Assembly: GCF_900110655.1 (NCBI RefSeq)
Contig: NZ_FOEQ01000001.1
Location: 218,133-282,132, forward strand
DNA: 64,000 nt
Reading direction: 5' to 3'
Origin: Pseudomonas soli
GTDB taxonomy: Bacteria > Pseudomonadota > Gammaproteobacteria > Pseudomonadales > Pseudomonadaceae
Every line of letters begins with the position of its first letter. Positions within the stretch are counted from its first letter, which is position 1. The notes below the pieces were generated by a model that was not told where the DNA came from, did not search any database, and saw nothing but the letters and a program-made list of their open reading frames with translations. The position numbers were made by a program, and so were the translations under genes. Shown here piece after piece: positions 43,843 to 54,075 of this stretch.

Positions 43843-44679
43843 TCAAGCCCGCTCGATGCGATCGTCATGGATGACGATCCGGCCCTGCTTGAACAACGCG
43901 CCGATGGCTTTCTTGAAGTTGCCCTTGCTCACGTTGAACATCTGGCTGATCAGCGCCGGGTCGCTCTTGTCGCACACCGGCAGCACACCACCGTTGGCCT
44001 CGAGGCGCTGCATGATCTGTTCGTGCAGGCTGTCGGCCAAGGCCTGGCCCACCGGCTGCAGGCTCAGGGCGATCTTGCCGTCGGCGCGCACTTCCTTGAT
44101 GAAGCCCTTCTCGTGCATGCCCGAACGCAGGAACTTGAACACCTCGTTCTTGTGGATCAGGCCCCAATGGCGGTTGTTGATGATTGCCTTGAAGCCCATC
44201 GGCGTCTCGCCGGCCACCAGCAGCTCGACCGGCTGGCCGACGCTGTAGTCCACCGGGGTGCGATCCAGGTAACGGTCCAGCTTGGCGGTGGCGGTAATAC
44301 GCCGGGTGCGCTTGTCCAGGTAGGCATGGACCACGCAGTAGTCGCCGATCTTCAGTTGCCGCGACTCTTCCGAGTAGGGCATCAGCAGGTCCTTGGACAG
44401 GCCCCAGTCGAGGAAGATGCCAGCGCCGTTGATGTCCTTGACCTTGAGGCTGGCAAACTCGCCCACCTGCATTTTCGGCTTTTCGGTGGTGGCGATCAGC
44501 TGGTCTTCGCTGTCCAGGTAGATGAACACGTTGAGCCAATCGTCCAGCTCCAGCTCGGCATCCTTGGGGAAGTAGCGCCGCGGCAGGAGGATTTCGCCAT
44601 CGGCGCCGCCGTCAAGGTACAGGCCGAACTCCACGTGTTTCACGATTTGCAAACTGTTGTAACGCCCAAGCAGAGCCAT
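43843..44679 (-). CDS. CvfB-family S1 RNA-binding protein
   Basis: This 278-residue protein starts MALLGRYNSLQIVKHVEFGLYLDGG, the first of several S1-like beta-barrels; a second is at VGEFASLKVKDINGAGIFLDWGLSKDLLMP. A winged-helix C-terminus (about 215-278, NVSKGNFKKAIGALFKQGRIVIHDD) matches CvfB/YitL. In Staphylococcus CvfB affects virulence gene expression post-transcriptionally; the pseudomonad role is inferred to be RNA binding. It is sometimes mis-named GntR regulator because of the winged helix. Confidence 0.9.
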   Translation of the reverse strand: MALLGRYNSLQIVKHVEFGLYLDGGADGEILLPRRYFPKDAELELDDWLNVFIYLDSEDQLIATTEKPKMQVGEFASLKVKDINGAGIFLDWGLSKDLLMPYSEESRQLKIGDYCVVHAYLDKRTRRITATAKLDRYLDRTPVDYSVGQPVELLVAGETPMGFKAIINNRHWGLIHKNEVFKFLRSGMHEKGFIKEVRADGKIALSLQPVGQALADSLHEQIMQRLEANGGVLPVCDKSDPALISQMFNVSKGNFKKAIGALFKQGRIVIHDDRIERA

Positions 44680-44808
44680 TTCCGAAGATCCTCAAGACAA
44701 GGCGACTATTCTAACACCTGACCCGCCCGGCCGCCCGAGCGCACATTCGCCGGAACCGTCGAGCTAACCGTGCGTCTACCGCCTGGCCAGCCCAGCAAGG
44801 ATTCGCTC

Positions 44809-45669
44809 ATGCCCCTTCGCCTGCCCAAAGCCCTGCTCATGCTAATCGGCTTCGCCCTGGCACTGACGGCCTGCAGCCGCATCGACCTGGCCTACCGCAA
44901 CCTTGATCGCCTGGTGCCGTGGTCGCTGGGCGACTACCTGGACATGAACCGCGAGCAGAAGCAGTTGCTCGACGAACGGCTCAAGGCGCACCTGGCCTGG
45001 CACTGCAAGACCCAACTGCCCGGCTACCTCGACTGGCTCGACCGGGTGCAACTGATGGTCGCCAACGACGCGGTCACCGATGAAAACCTGCGCCAACGCA
45101 CGGTCGAGGCACGCCAGGCCATCGGCCGGGTCACCGAAGCGATAACCCCCTCTGCCGCGGAACTGCTCAAGGGCATGAATGACAGCCAGGTAGCGGAAAT
45201 GCGCGAGGCTTTTCGCAAGGACATCGACAAACGCCAGAAGGAGTACGTCGACACACCATTGGCCAAGCAGGTCGAAAACCGTGCCGCACGCATGCGCAAG
45301 CGCCTCGAGCCCTGGCTGGGCGAGCTAGATGCCGAGCAACGGCTGCGGGTGATGAGCTGGTCACAGGCCCTGGGTGACCAGAATCGCCAGTGGATCGCCA
45401 ACCGCGCCCACTGGCAGCAGCAACTGGTGCTGGCGATGGACCAGCGCGCCAGCCCAAGCTTCGAGCCCAGGTTGGCGCAGTTGCTGCAGCGCAAGGAAAG
45501 CCTGTGGACACCGGAGTACCGCCAGGCATTCCAGAACACCGAGCGCCAGGCACGCAGCCTGCTGGTGGATCTGCTGAAACAGAGCAGCCCGGCCCAGCGG
45601 CAATTTCTACAGCAGCGGCTGAGCAAGGTGCGTTCGGACTTCAGCGAACTCAAGTGCCTCAGAGGCTGA
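44809..45669 (+). CDS. DUF6279-type lipoprotein
   Basis: ATG 44809 with AAGGA upstream gives 286 residues. The signal region ends in lipobox LTACS, so it should be a lipoprotein (Cys about 22). Next come IDLAYRNLDRLVPWSLGDYLDMNREQ and long helical stretches; this family is common in pseudomonads and of unknown function. Ser after the lipobox Cys suggests outer-membrane sorting under the +2 rule. It converges on aceK with an 11-bp gap. Confidence 0.87.
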   Translation: MPLRLPKALLMLIGFALALTACSRIDLAYRNLDRLVPWSLGDYLDMNREQKQLLDERLKAHLAWHCKTQLPGYLDWLDRVQLMVANDAVTDENLRQRTVEARQAIGRVTEAITPSAAELLKGMNDSQVAEMREAFRKDIDKRQKEYVDTPLAKQVENRAARMRKRLEPWLGELDAEQRLRVMSWSQALGDQNRQWIANRAHWQQQLVLAMDQRASPSFEPRLAQLLQRKESLWTPEYRQAFQNTERQARSLLVDLLKQSSPAQRQFLQQRLSKVRSDFSELKCLRG

Positions 45670-45680
45670 AAACCTGAGGC

Positions 45681-47396
45681 CTAACGCCCTTTGCGCCGAT
45701 AAGGGAACACATCGATCACCTTCCCCGCCCGGATCGCCTCCTGCAGGCCTTTCCAGTAATCGGCGTCGTACAGCTCGCCATGCAGGCGGCTGAACAAGCG
45801 GCGCTGGCCGATATCGGCGAAAAGGAATGGCGGAAACTCCTCGGGGAACACGTCATGCGGCCCGATCGAGTACCACGGCTCGCCGGACATCTCATCCTCC
45901 GGATAACGCGGCGGCGGGATATGGCGGAAGTTGACCTCGGTGAGGTAGCTGATCTCGTCGTAGTCGTAGAACACCACCCGGCCATGGCGGGTGACGCCGA
46001 AGTTCTTCAGCAGCATGTCGCCGGGGAATATGTTCGCCGCCGCCAATTGCTTGATCGCCAGCCCATAGTCTTCCAGCGCCTCCAGCACCTGGGCTTCGCT
46101 GGCCTGTTCGAGGTACAGGTTGAGCGGGGTCATGCGCCGTTCGGTCCAGCAGTGGCGGATCAGCACCGTGTCGCCCTCAAGCGCCACGGTGGAGGGCGCC
46201 ACCTCAAGCAGTTCCGCCAGGCAATCGGGGTCGAACTTGCCCTGGGGAAAGCGAAAATCGGCGAACTCCTGGGTATCGGCCATGCGCCCGACTCGGTCGA
46301 CGCTTTTTACCAGGCGGTATTTCTCGATCACCGTGGCCCGGTCGACAGTCTTCGACGGCGAGAAGCGGTCCTTGATGATCTTGAACACAGTGTTGAAGCC
46401 CGGCAGGGTGAACACGCTCATGACCATGCCGCGCACGCCCGGGGCCATGACAAAGCGGTCGTCGCTGTTGGCCAGGTGGTTGATCAGCGCCCGATAGAAT
46501 TCCGACTTGCCATGCTTGTAGAACCCGATCGAGGTGTACAGCTCGGCGATGTGCTTGCCCGGCAGGATGCGCTTGAGGAAGTTGACGAACTCCGCCGGCA
46601 CCGGCACATCGACCATGAAATACGAACGGGTGAAGGAGAAGATGATCGACACCTCCGCCTCGTCGGTGATCAGCGCATCGGCCTCGATGCCATGTCCCTC
46701 GCGGTGCAGCAGCGGGATCACCAGTGGCCACTGCTCGTCGGGGGTGTACAGGCGGCCGACCAGATAGGCGCCCTTGTTGCGGTAGAGCACCGGGGTGAAC
46801 AGCTCCACGGCCAAGGCCGGATCCTTGCAGACCCAGTCGGGCAGGCATTCGCGCAATTGATCCTCCAGGCGCGCGATATCGCCTTCCCGGTCGCCATACG
46901 GCACGTCGAACGCATAATCGGCGAAGATCGCTCGCAACAAGCCTTTGAGACCGTCCTGCAGCGTATAGGTACGCGTCTGCGCCGCCCGCTCATGGCCGCG
47001 CATCGACGGCCGGGTGGTGTGGATGAACATGCAGCCGTCGCTGATCAGGTCATGGCTGAACAGGCTGCAGAACAACGAGTTGTACCAGGTCTCGGACAGC
47101 TCGTCGTCCAACCGGGGGTCGATCAGGCGGATGTAGGCGTTCTTGACCAGCGGCCATTGCTCGACGTCCAGCAGCACCTTGGTATCGAAGCGCTGGCGCA
47201 ACCAGCCGTTGACCTCGGCGACCTTCTCTTCATACAGGTTGATGCGCGCCGCGGCGGCGTGCTGGATGTCCTGCCAGCGCGCCTGTTCGAAGCGCTCGCG
47301 GGCGCCGAGGGTGATACGGCGAAAGTGCTCGCGGTAGTCGTCGAAGCCATCGAGGATCATCCGGGCGATATCGACGGCGGGCCAGGCTGGGGTCAT
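45681..47396 (-). CDS. aceK: Isocitrate dehydrogenase kinase/phosphatase
   Basis: ATG 47396 gives 571 residues, the usual AceK length. It phosphorylates and dephosphorylates isocitrate dehydrogenase, switching carbon between the TCA cycle and the glyoxylate bypass. Recognisable segments are the [11 protein letters not shown]-terminal region, [36 protein letters not shown] (ATP-binding region) and [21 protein letters not shown] in the catalytic core. The glyoxylate shunt genes aceA/aceB are not in this window. Confidence 0.96.
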   Translation of the reverse strand: MTPAWPAVDIARMILDGFDDYREHFRRITLGARERFEQARWQDIQHAAAARINLYEEKVAEVNGWLRQRFDTKVLLDVEQWPLVKNAYIRLIDPRLDDELSETWYNSLFCSLFSHDLISDGCMFIHTTRPSMRGHERAAQTRTYTLQDGLKGLLRAIFADYAFDVPYGDREGDIARLEDQLRECLPDWVCKDPALAVELFTPVLYRNKGAYLVGRLYTPDEQWPLVIPLLHREGHGIEADALITDEAEVSIIFSFTRSYFMVDVPVPAEFVNFLKRILPGKHIAELYTSIGFYKHGKSEFYRALINHLANSDDRFVMAPGVRGMVMSVFTLPGFNTVFKIIKDRFSPSKTVDRATVIEKYRLVKSVDRVGRMADTQEFADFRFPQGKFDPDCLAELLEVAPSTVALEGDTVLIRHCWTERRMTPLNLYLEQASEAQVLEALEDYGLAIKQLAAANIFPGDMLLKNFGVTRHGRVVFYDYDEISYLTEVNFRHIPPPRYPEDEMSGEPWYSIGPHDVFPEEFPPFLFADIGQRRLFSRLHGELYDADYWKGLQEAIRAGKVIDVFPYRRKGR

Positions 47397-47448
47397 GCGC
47401 GTGCCTCTATGCAATGGTCACCGAGAGAGCTTAGTCGGATACGAGCCC

Positions 47449-47476
47449 TATGGGAGCCGGCTTGCCGGCGATGAAG
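47449..47476. repeat. REP-like element (GGCTTGCCGGCGATGA type)
   Basis: GGGAGCCGGCTTGCCGGCGATG is a short palindromic repeat upstream of the first of two EamA genes. Related copies lie near 12140 and 53133. Confidence 0.6.
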
Positions 47477-47574
47477 CCCGTGAGGCGACCCCGGATTCAC
47501 ACAGCAAGAAAGCACAAGAATCCCCCACTCGCCCTGACGTACACTCGCGCCCTGCCCTACCGCCGGAGACCACC

Positions 47575-48450
47575 GTGAGCCCCATCGCCCTCGCCCGCCT
47601 GCTGACCCTTGCCGCTGTCTGGGGCGCCAGCTTCCTGTTCATGCGCATCATTGCCCCCGAGCTGGGCACCGTGCCGACCGCCTTCTTCCGCGTGTCGATC
47701 GCCTGCATGGGGCTGATCGCCATCCTCGCCGCCGCCCGCGTGCGCTGGAACTTCGAGGGCAAGCTTGGCGCCTGCCTGGTGCTGGGCATGATCAACTCGG
47801 GCATTCCGGCCACCTTCTATTCCGTGGCGGCGCAGGTGCTGCCGGCCGGCTATTCGGCGATCTTCAACGCCACCACGCCGCTGATGGGCGTGCTGATCGG
47901 CGCCTTGTTCTTCCGCGAAGCCATGACCCTGCCCAAGCTCTGCGGGATCTTCCTCGGGCTGTTCGGTGTCGGCATCCTCAGCGGTGCCGGCCCAGTGGCG
48001 CTGGACATGGCCCTGGTGCAAGGCGCACTGGCCTGCCTGGCCGCCACCACCTGCTACGGCTTCGCGGGCTTCCTGGCAAGGCGCTGGGTCGGCACGCTGG
48101 ACAGCCGTCTGTCGGCGCTGGGCAGCATGCTCGGCGCCACCTTGCTGCTCAGCCCGCTGTTCGCCTGGAGCGCGCTGACCCAGCCACCGGCCAGCTGGGG
48201 CGGCTGGCAGGTATGGCTGTCGCTCCTGGGCCTGGGGCTACTGTGCACGGCGTTCGCCTACATCCTGTACTTCCGCCTGCTGAACGAAATCGGGCCGGTC
48301 AAGGCCAGTACCGTGACCTTCCTGATCCCAGTGTTCGGCGTACTGTGGGGCGCGTGGCTGCTGGATGAGCCGCTGTCGATGGCGCACTTGTATGGCGGTC
48401 TGCTGATCGGTGCGGCGCTGTGGTTGGTGCTGCGCCCGGCACGGCACTGA
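47575..48450 (+). CDS. EamA/DMT-superfamily transporter
   Basis: GTG 47575 with GGAG 7 nt upstream gives 291 residues in ten hydrophobic segments. The two EamA repeats are marked by LAAVWGASFLFMRI at the start and FLIPVFGVLWGAWLLDEPLS near the end. Such carriers export amino acids or metabolites. It is convergent with another EamA gene (48493-49374) across a terminator hairpin. The two are not close duplicates in sequence, so they likely have different substrates. The 179-bp upstream region holds a REP-like repeat. Confidence 0.87.
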   Translation: MSPIALARLLTLAAVWGASFLFMRIIAPELGTVPTAFFRVSIACMGLIAILAAARVRWNFEGKLGACLVLGMINSGIPATFYSVAAQVLPAGYSAIFNATTPLMGVLIGALFFREAMTLPKLCGIFLGLFGVGILSGAGPVALDMALVQGALACLAATTCYGFAGFLARRWVGTLDSRLSALGSMLGATLLLSPLFAWSALTQPPASWGGWQVWLSLLGLGLLCTAFAYILYFRLLNEIGPVKASTVTFLIPVFGVLWGAWLLDEPLSMAHLYGGLLIGAALWLVLRPARH

Positions 48451-48455
48451 AAAAA

Positions 48456-48479
48456 GGGGAGCGGGCTTGCCCCGCTCCC
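48456..48479 (-). terminator. REP-derived terminator between convergent EamA genes
   Basis: GGGAGCGGG (48457-48465) pairs with CCCGCTCCC (48471-48479). Five A residues at 48451-48455 read as a U-tract on the minus strand, terminating the 48493 gene. The stem is one arm of a REP element. Confidence 0.8.
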
Positions 48480-48492
48480 ACCGCTCGTTGAC

Positions 48493-49374
48493 TCAGGCCT
48501 CGGCTGTGCGCAACGCAGGCTTACGGAACACGAACAGCAAGCCGATCACGATCAGCCCCATCCCCAGCAGGCTGAGGGGCGCCAGGCGGTTGCCGAAGAT
48601 GATGAAATCCATCACCGCCGTGACCGCCGGCACCAGGTAGAACAGGCTGGTGACATTGACCAGGTTGCCCCTTGCGATCAGCCGGTACAGCAGCAGCGTG
48701 GCCAGCAACGAGACCACCAGCCCCATCCATAGCAGCGCACCGAGGAAACTGGCGTTCCACTGGACATGCAGCGGCTGCAACGGCGCGAACACTGCGCACA
48801 TTGCGAAGCCCGCCAAGTATTGCAAGGGCAAAGTGCCCATGGGGTTGTCAGTAATGCGTTTCTGCAGGATCGAGCCCAAGGTCATGCTGCCCAGCGCCAG
48901 CAGGGCAAACAGCATCCCGGCGAGGGACACCCCACCCAGGTTGATGCCCTGGTAGACCACCATCACCAGACCGCCAAGACCAAGCCCCAGGCCGAACAAT
49001 CGGCTCCAGGACCGCTGACGCTCCATCAGCACCACGGTCAGGATCGGTTGCACGCCCATGACCGTGGCCATGACGCCAGGCGTGACATGGGTGTTCAGCG
49101 CCAGCAGGTAGAAGATCTGGTAGGCGCCGAGCAACACGCAGCCGGTCCCCAGGGCGCGAACAATGCCGCCCCGGGTACGTGGCCAACGCAATCCGAGCAA
49201 CGGACCGATCAACAGCAGACCGAACAGCGCCAAGGCCGAACGCAGCAGCAGGAAGGCGAAGGGGCTGGCCTCGGCCAGGCCAAGCTTGGAGACGATCGCC
49301 CCGCTGCTCCACAGCAGGACGAACAGGCTGGTCGTGGCCGCCGAGGCCACGGAAGCTTTGTTGAGAACAAACAT
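48493..49374 (-). CDS. EamA/DMT-superfamily transporter
   Basis: ATG 49374 with AGGTGG upstream gives 293 residues. Ten hydrophobic segments are visible, from SLFVLLWSSGAIVSKLGLAEASPFAF to SLLGMGLIVIGLLFVFRK. The first repeat includes the RhaT/EamA-like pattern GLAEASPFAFLLLRSALAL, typical of the YedA-type pseudomonad exporters. No substrate can be assigned. Confidence 0.87.
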   Translation of the reverse strand: MFVLNKASVASAATTSLFVLLWSSGAIVSKLGLAEASPFAFLLLRSALALFGLLLIGPLLGLRWPRTRGGIVRALGTGCVLLGAYQIFYLLALNTHVTPGVMATVMGVQPILTVVLMERQRSWSRLFGLGLGLGGLVMVVYQGINLGGVSLAGMLFALLALGSMTLGSILQKRITDNPMGTLPLQYLAGFAMCAVFAPLQPLHVQWNASFLGALLWMGLVVSLLATLLLYRLIARGNLVNVTSLFYLVPAVTAVMDFIIFGNRLAPLSLLGMGLIVIGLLFVFRKPALRTAEA

Positions 49375-49489
49375 GTATTGCCACCTGTATACGGGCAAAT
49401 GAGCCGTACGGAGGGCCTATCGCGACTTGCGGGGATAGCCGACCGTGTTCAGTAGGTTGCGAGTGCGGTGGGGAGCGGCCAGCGGCCGG

Positions 49490-49654
49490 TCAGCCCAGCA
49501 CCACGACTGCGCAAGGAGGCGGAGCTACGCCGCCTACCACGCCACTGACAGGTGGTGGAGAGAGACTGATCATGGCCGGCTGCTGGCTGCCACGCACGAC
49601 CACGCCCGCGACAGGCGCGAGAACGTCAGTTGTGGTGGAAGGGATGGCTGGCAT
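49490..49654 (-). CDS. Possible small Pro/Val-rich protein (54 residues), unverified
   Basis: In the 377-bp gap between the EamA gene and lpxO, an open frame from ATG 49654 encodes 54 residues rich in Pro, Val and Ala (MPAIPSTTTDVLAPVAGV, then SPPPVSGVVGG). No signal peptide and no strong ribosome-binding site are seen. It may be coding or chance. The rest of the gap holds a REP half at about 49694-49729 and the EamA promoter. Confidence 0.3.
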   Translation of the reverse strand: MPAIPSTTTDVLAPVAGVVVRGSQQPAMISLSPPPVSGVVGGVAPPPCAVVVLG

Positions 49655-49693
49655 GATCGGGTCTTCAGAGAAGAATGTGTTTCGGAATATAGC

Positions 49694-49729
49694 GGGGGAA
49701 TCATCGCGGGGCAAGCCCGCTCCCACGAG
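49694..49729. repeat. Single REP half
   Basis: ATCGCGGGGCAAGCCCGCTC at about 49703-49722 in the gap upstream of lpxO's 3' end. Confidence 0.75.
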
Positions 49730-49751
49730 GAGCGAGCCCGGCCCACGCGAA

Positions 49752-50687
49752 TCAGAACAGCCAGCGATACAGGGCGTAGGCGACGACAACCGCCAGCACC
49801 GGTCGCAGCACGCGGTAGGCCTTGGGGTTGGCACGCTTGAACTGCTTGACCCGGGTGCTGATGACATTGCTGAAGCGCTTGCTCCAGGCATAGGCCTGGT
49901 TGATCCCGCCGACACGCTCGTCATCGGTGTTCTGCGGCGCGGTGGCACGGCCGAGGAAGGCACTGACCTTGCGGTTGATGCGGGTCATCAGCGGGCTGTT
50001 GAGCGGACGCTCGACGTCGCAGAACAGGATCACGCGGGTGACCTCGGTCTCGTTCTTGACCCAGTGCACGAAGGTCTCGTCGAACATTACGTCCTCGCCG
50101 TCGCGCCAGGCGTAGGGCTGGCCATCAACGTAGATGCGGCAGTTGTCGGAGTTCGGCGTGGACAGCCCGAGGTGATAGCGCAGGGAGCCGGCGAACGGGT
50201 CGCGGTGCGGGTTCAGGTGGCTGCCACCGGGCAACAGGGCGAACATCGCGCCCTTGACGTTGGGGATGCCGCTGACCAGCTCGACGGTCTTCGGGCACAG
50301 CGCTTCGGCCGAAGGCAGCGGTTTGTCGTACCACTTCAGGTAAAAGCGCTTCCAGCCCTTCTTGAAGAACGAACCGAAGCCGGCGTCATTGTCTTTTTCC
50401 GCCGCGCGGATGTAACCCTCGTCGAACAGGCGCATGGCCTCTTCGCGGATTACCTCCCAGTTGTCCTTGAGCACATCCAGCTCGGGGAAGCGCTGGCGGT
50501 CCAGGTACGGCTTGGAAGGTACGCCGGAAAACAGGTACATCAGGCTGTTGTAGGGGGCGAACAGCGCCGAATGGTTGACGAACTGGCGCAGCACCGGCAG
50601 GCGTGCCTTGCCGCGCAGGTGCACAAACAGCACACTGCCGAAGAACACCAGCAGGACACCGGCCTTGGCGACGAAGGAAAAGGTCAT
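49752..50687 (-). CDS. lpxO: Lipid A hydroxylase LpxO
   Basis: This 311-residue aspartyl/asparaginyl beta-hydroxylase-family protein has an N-terminal membrane helix (FVAKAGVLLVFFGSVLFVHL). The catalytic Fe(II)/2-oxoglutarate motif is HRDPFAG (HxD) with the distal His in DETFVHWVKN. LpxO adds 2-hydroxyl groups to lipid A acyl chains at the inner membrane. A strong AAGGAG precedes ATG 50687. Pseudomonads often have two LpxO paralogues; only one is seen here. An alternative beta-hydroxylase role cannot be excluded. Confidence 0.92.
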   Translation of the reverse strand: MTFSFVAKAGVLLVFFGSVLFVHLRGKARLPVLRQFVNHSALFAPYNSLMYLFSGVPSKPYLDRQRFPELDVLKDNWEVIREEAMRLFDEGYIRAAEKDNDAGFGSFFKKGWKRFYLKWYDKPLPSAEALCPKTVELVSGIPNVKGAMFALLPGGSHLNPHRDPFAGSLRYHLGLSTPNSDNCRIYVDGQPYAWRDGEDVMFDETFVHWVKNETEVTRVILFCDVERPLNSPLMTRINRKVSAFLGRATAPQNTDDERVGGINQAYAWSKRFSNVISTRVKQFKRANPKAYRVLRPVLAVVVAYALYRWLF

Positions 50688-50769
50688 GCAACACTCCTTG
50701 GAGGGGAAATCAGGCCATCCCCAGATAGCCGGACATCATAAACCCATCAGGAGCGGCTGCAAGCCAGAA

Positions 50770-50836
50770 GCTGCAAGCGGCAAGCTCAAGCTGATCCGCG
50801 TCAATACGGCCATGCCTTCGACTTGCGGCTTGCAGC
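50770..50836. repeat. Imperfect 15-bp inverted repeat downstream of cysK
   Basis: GCTGCAAGCGGCAAG (50770-50784) and CTTGCGGCTTGCAGC (50822-50836) are reverse complements with one mismatch and a 37-bp spacer. It lies directly downstream of the cysK stop codon and upstream of lpxO, and may limit readthrough. Confidence 0.7.
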
Positions 50837-50843
50837 GTGTCGC

Positions 50844-51818
50844 TTACTGCTGGTTCTCCTGCTCGGTGAACAGATCACTGAACAGCATGCTCGACAGGTA
50901 ACGCTCGCCCGAGTCCGGCAGGATCACCACGATGGTCTTGCCCTGCATCTCCGGCTTTTCGGCCAGACGCACCGCCGCTGCCATCGCCGCGCCGCACGAG
51001 ATGCCGCAGAGGATGCCCTCCTCCTGCATCAGGCGGATGGCCATGGCCTTGGACTCTTCCTCGGTCACCGTCTCGACCTGGTCGACGATCGACAGGTCGA
51101 GGTTCTTCGGCACGAAGCCGGCACCGATGCCCTGGATCTTGTGCGGGGTGGGCTTGAGCTCCTCACCGGCCAGGGTCTGGCTGATCAGCGGCGAGTTCAC
51201 CGGTTCCACCGCCACCGACAGGATCGGCTTGCCCTGGGTGTGCTTGATGTAGCGCGACACGCCGGTAATGGTGCCACCGGTGCCGACGCCAGCAACCAGC
51301 ACGTCGACCGCACCATCGGTGTCGTTCCAGATTTCCGGGCCGGTGGTCTTCTCGTGGATGGCCGGGTTGGCCGGGTTGTCGAACTGGCCCGGCAGGAAGT
51401 GCTGCGCAGGGTCGGAGGCGACGATCTCATTGGCCTTCTCGATGGCGCCCTTCATGCCCTTGGCCTTGTCGGTCAGCACCAGCTCGGCGCCCAGCGCTTT
51501 GAGTACCTTGCGCCGCTCCAGGCTCATCGAGTCGGGCATGGTCAGCACCAGCTTGTAGCCACGGGCGGCGGCGACGAAGGCCAGGCCGATGCCGGTGTTG
51601 CCCGAGGTGGGCTCGACGATGGTCATGCCTGGCTTGAGCTTGCCGCTGTCCTCGGCGTCCCAGATCATGCTCGCGCCGATCCGGCACTTCACCGAGTAGC
51701 CTGGGTTGCGTCCTTCGGTCTTGGCCAGGATGGTCACGCCGCGCGGGGCAATACGGTTGATCTGCACCAGCGGCGTGTTGCCGATGGAATGGGCGTTGTC
51801 GGCGTAGATACGGCTCAT
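50844..51818 (-). CDS. cysK: Cysteine synthase A (O-acetylserine sulfhydrylase)
   Basis: ATG 51818 gives 324 residues. PLP lysine K44 is in GYSVKCRIG; the substrate loop is PTSGNTGI and the PLP-phosphate loop [10 protein letters not shown]. The enzyme makes cysteine from O-acetylserine and sulfide. The residues from the 5' region to 51977 are out of frame for a ribosome-binding site and rejected. It is divergent from the DUF748 gene with 134 bp between starts. Confidence 0.97.
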   Translation of the reverse strand: MSRIYADNAHSIGNTPLVQINRIAPRGVTILAKTEGRNPGYSVKCRIGASMIWDAEDSGKLKPGMTIVEPTSGNTGIGLAFVAAARGYKLVLTMPDSMSLERRKVLKALGAELVLTDKAKGMKGAIEKANEIVASDPAQHFLPGQFDNPANPAIHEKTTGPEIWNDTDGAVDVLVAGVGTGGTITGVSRYIKHTQGKPILSVAVEPVNSPLISQTLAGEELKPTPHKIQGIGAGFVPKNLDLSIVDQVETVTEEESKAMAIRLMQEEGILCGISCGAAMAAAVRLAEKPEMQGKTIVVILPDSGERYLSSMLFSDLFTEQENQQ

Positions 51819-51952
51819 GGCGGCGGTCCTTGAACAGGAAAAAAGTGCAGGGAAAACCCTGAGGGTAAGCCTGCAATCGGTGAGCGTAAAGCCCGTTCGA
51901 ACTCGACGAAACGGCCTGCGGTCAACCGCACATGCTCCCGTGGAGAAACCTG

Positions 51953-53026
51953 ATGAAAGCGCGCTACCGCTGGCCACTGGTCGGCTTCGTCAGCCTGGTC
52001 GCACTGCTGGTGGCCCTGCACCTGGCCTTGCCTTACCTGGTGCGTGACTACCTCAACGACAAGCTGGCAGACATGGGCGACTACCGCGGTCAGGTCCGCG
52101 ACGTCGACCTGGCGTGGTGGCGTGGCGCCTACCAGATCAATGGCCTGAAGATCGTCAAGGTCAGCGGCAAGGTGCCGGTGCCGCTGCTCGAAGCGCCGCT
52201 GATCGACCTGTCGGTGAGCTGGCACTCGCTGTGGTACGACCGCGCAGTGGTCGCCGAAGTGACCTTCGTACGCCCCGAACTCAATTTCGTCGACGGCGGC
52301 AACGAACAGAACTCTCAGACCGGCCAAGGCACCGACTGGCGCCAGCAACTGGAAAAACTGCTGCCGATCACCCTGAACGACGTGCGCATCGAACAAGGCA
52401 CCCTCACCTTCCGCAACTTCAATTCCAGCCCGCCAGTGGACCTCAAGGCCACCCGGCTGGACGCAAGCATCCGCAACCTGACCAACGTGCGCGACGAAAA
52501 GGGCCGACGCGACGCCAGCTTCGAAGGAACGGCGCTGCTGCTGGGCGATGCCAAGGTGGAAAGCCGCGCCACGTTCGACCCTTTCAGCGACTTCGACGAC
52601 TTCCGGTTCCGCCTGCGCGCCACCGGCATGGAACTGCGTCGGCTGAACGACTTCGCCAGTGCCTACGGCAAGTTCGACTTCAACGCCGGGCATGGCGATG
52701 TGGTAATCGAGGCCGAAGCCGAGAACGGCCGGCTCAAGGGCTACATCAAGCCGCTGTTGCGCGATGTCGATGTGTTCAATTGGCAGCAGGACGTGGAAGA
52801 CAAGGACAAGGGCTTCTTGCGCTCGATATGGGAAGCCGTCGTGGGCGCCACCGAGACCGTGCTCAAGAACCAGCCGAAAAACCAGTTCGCCACCCGCGTG
52901 GAACTCAGCGGCAGCGTGCACCAGCAGGACATCAGCGCCTTCGAGGCGTTCCTGCAGATCCTGCGCAACGGTTTCATCCAGGCGTTCAACGCACGCTACG
53001 AGCAGCCCGCGCCCAAATCCGACTGA
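51953..53026 (+). CDS. DUF748 membrane-anchored protein (AsmA-like)
   Basis: ATG 51953 with GGAG upstream gives 357 residues. There is one N-terminal membrane helix ([20 protein letters not shown]), with the remainder predicted to be periplasmic and rich in beta-strands ([35 protein letters not shown]). DUF748 belongs to the AsmA-like group that bridges or modulates the envelope and may carry lipids. Its N-terminus is very conserved in fluorescent pseudomonads. It is the first gene before the MoxR/VWA pair, 190 bp away. Confidence 0.87.
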   Translation: MKARYRWPLVGFVSLVALLVALHLALPYLVRDYLNDKLADMGDYRGQVRDVDLAWWRGAYQINGLKIVKVSGKVPVPLLEAPLIDLSVSWHSLWYDRAVVAEVTFVRPELNFVDGGNEQNSQTGQGTDWRQQLEKLLPITLNDVRIEQGTLTFRNFNSSPPVDLKATRLDASIRNLTNVRDEKGRRDASFEGTALLLGDAKVESRATFDPFSDFDDFRFRLRATGMELRRLNDFASAYGKFDFNAGHGDVVIEAEAENGRLKGYIKPLLRDVDVFNWQQDVEDKDKGFLRSIWEAVVGATETVLKNQPKNQFATRVELSGSVHQQDISAFEAFLQILRNGFIQAFNARYEQPAPKSD

Positions 53027-53132
53027 GCCCTGGGTGACGGACCATTCAGGGACTGAATACCCGGTCTGCGTTTTCACGCGTCGGGCGTGGCGTTATAGTC
53101 GCTGGCACATCAATAAACATGTATTGCCTGGG

Positions 53133-53185
53133 CCGGCCCTATCGCCGGCAAGCCGGCTCCCACAGGGAGCGGGTCTGCCCGCAAT
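53133..53185. repeat. REP-like repeat upstream of moxR
   Basis: ATCGCCGGCAAGCCGGCTCC at about 53140-53159 followed by GGGAGCGGGTCTGCCCGC forms a short inverted structure. Confidence 0.65.
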
Positions 53186-53216
53186 GACGCCAGCCAGCCA
53201 CCCAGAGGATCGGTTA

Positions 53217-54062
53217 ATGAAGTTCGAAGGCACCCGCGACTACGTCGCCACAGATGACCTCAAGCTGGCGGTCAACGCGGCCATCACCCTGGAGCGCCCG
53301 TTGCTGGTCAAGGGCGAGCCGGGCACCGGCAAGACCATGCTCGCCGAACAGCTGGCCGCCTCCTTCGGCGCACGCCTGATCACCTGGCACATCAAGTCGA
53401 CCACCAAGGCCCACCAGGGCCTGTACGAATACGACGCGGTCAGCCGCCTGCGCGACTCGCAGCTGGGCGTGGACAAGGTCCACGATGTGCGCAACTACCT
53501 GAAAAAAGGCAAGCTGTGGGAGGCCTTCGAAGCCGACGAGCGGGTGATCCTGCTGATTGACGAAATCGACAAGGCCGACATCGAGTTCCCCAACGACCTG
53601 CTGCAGGAACTCGACAAGATGGAGTTCTACGTCTACGAAATCGACGAGACCATCAAGGCCAAGCAGCGCCCGATCATCATCATCACCTCCAACAACGAAA
53701 AGGAGCTGCCTGACGCCTTCCTGCGCCGCTGCTTCTTCCACTACATTGCCTTCCCCGACCGTGCCACCCTGCAGCAGATCGTCGACGTGCACTACCCCAA
53801 CATCAGCCAGTCACTGGTCAGCGAGGCGCTGGACGTGTTCTTCGACGTGCGCAAGGTGCCGGGCCTGAAGAAAAAGCCCTCCACCTCCGAGCTGGTCGAC
53901 TGGCTCAAGCTGCTGATGGCCGACAATATCGGCGAGGCGGTACTGCGCGAGCGCGACCCGACCAAGGCCATCCCGCCGTTGGCCGGGGCCCTGGTGAAGA
54001 ACGAACAGGACGTGACGCTGCTCGAGCGCCTGGCCTTCATGAGCCGGCGCGGCAACCGCTGA
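53217..54062 (+). CDS. MoxR-type AAA+ ATPase
   Basis: ATG 53217 with AGAGGA upstream gives 281 residues. Walker A GEPGTGKTML (about 38-47) and Walker B ILLIDEIDKAD (about 113-123) are present, followed by sensor 1 IIITSNNEKELPDAFLRRCFF, including the GL-type arginine finger LRR. MoxR ATPases work as chaperones with a VWA-domain partner to activate enzymes or assemble metal centres. The partner gene begins 13 bp downstream. The client is unknown. An upstream in-frame extension from 52764 is part of the DUF748 antisense/other frame and rejected. Confidence 0.93.
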   Translation: MKFEGTRDYVATDDLKLAVNAAITLERPLLVKGEPGTGKTMLAEQLAASFGARLITWHIKSTTKAHQGLYEYDAVSRLRDSQLGVDKVHDVRNYLKKGKLWEAFEADERVILLIDEIDKADIEFPNDLLQELDKMEFYVYEIDETIKAKQRPIIIITSNNEKELPDAFLRRCFFHYIAFPDRATLQQIVDVHYPNISQSLVSEALDVFFDVRKVPGLKKKPSTSELVDWLKLLMADNIGEAVLRERDPTKAIPPLAGALVKNEQDVTLLERLAFMSRRGNR

Positions 54063-54075
54063 CGGGAGCCGGGCC

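Noticed and set aside
45780-47474. 564-codon plus-strand frame opposite aceK
   Set aside because: Antisense shadow of a clear AceK; no family features.
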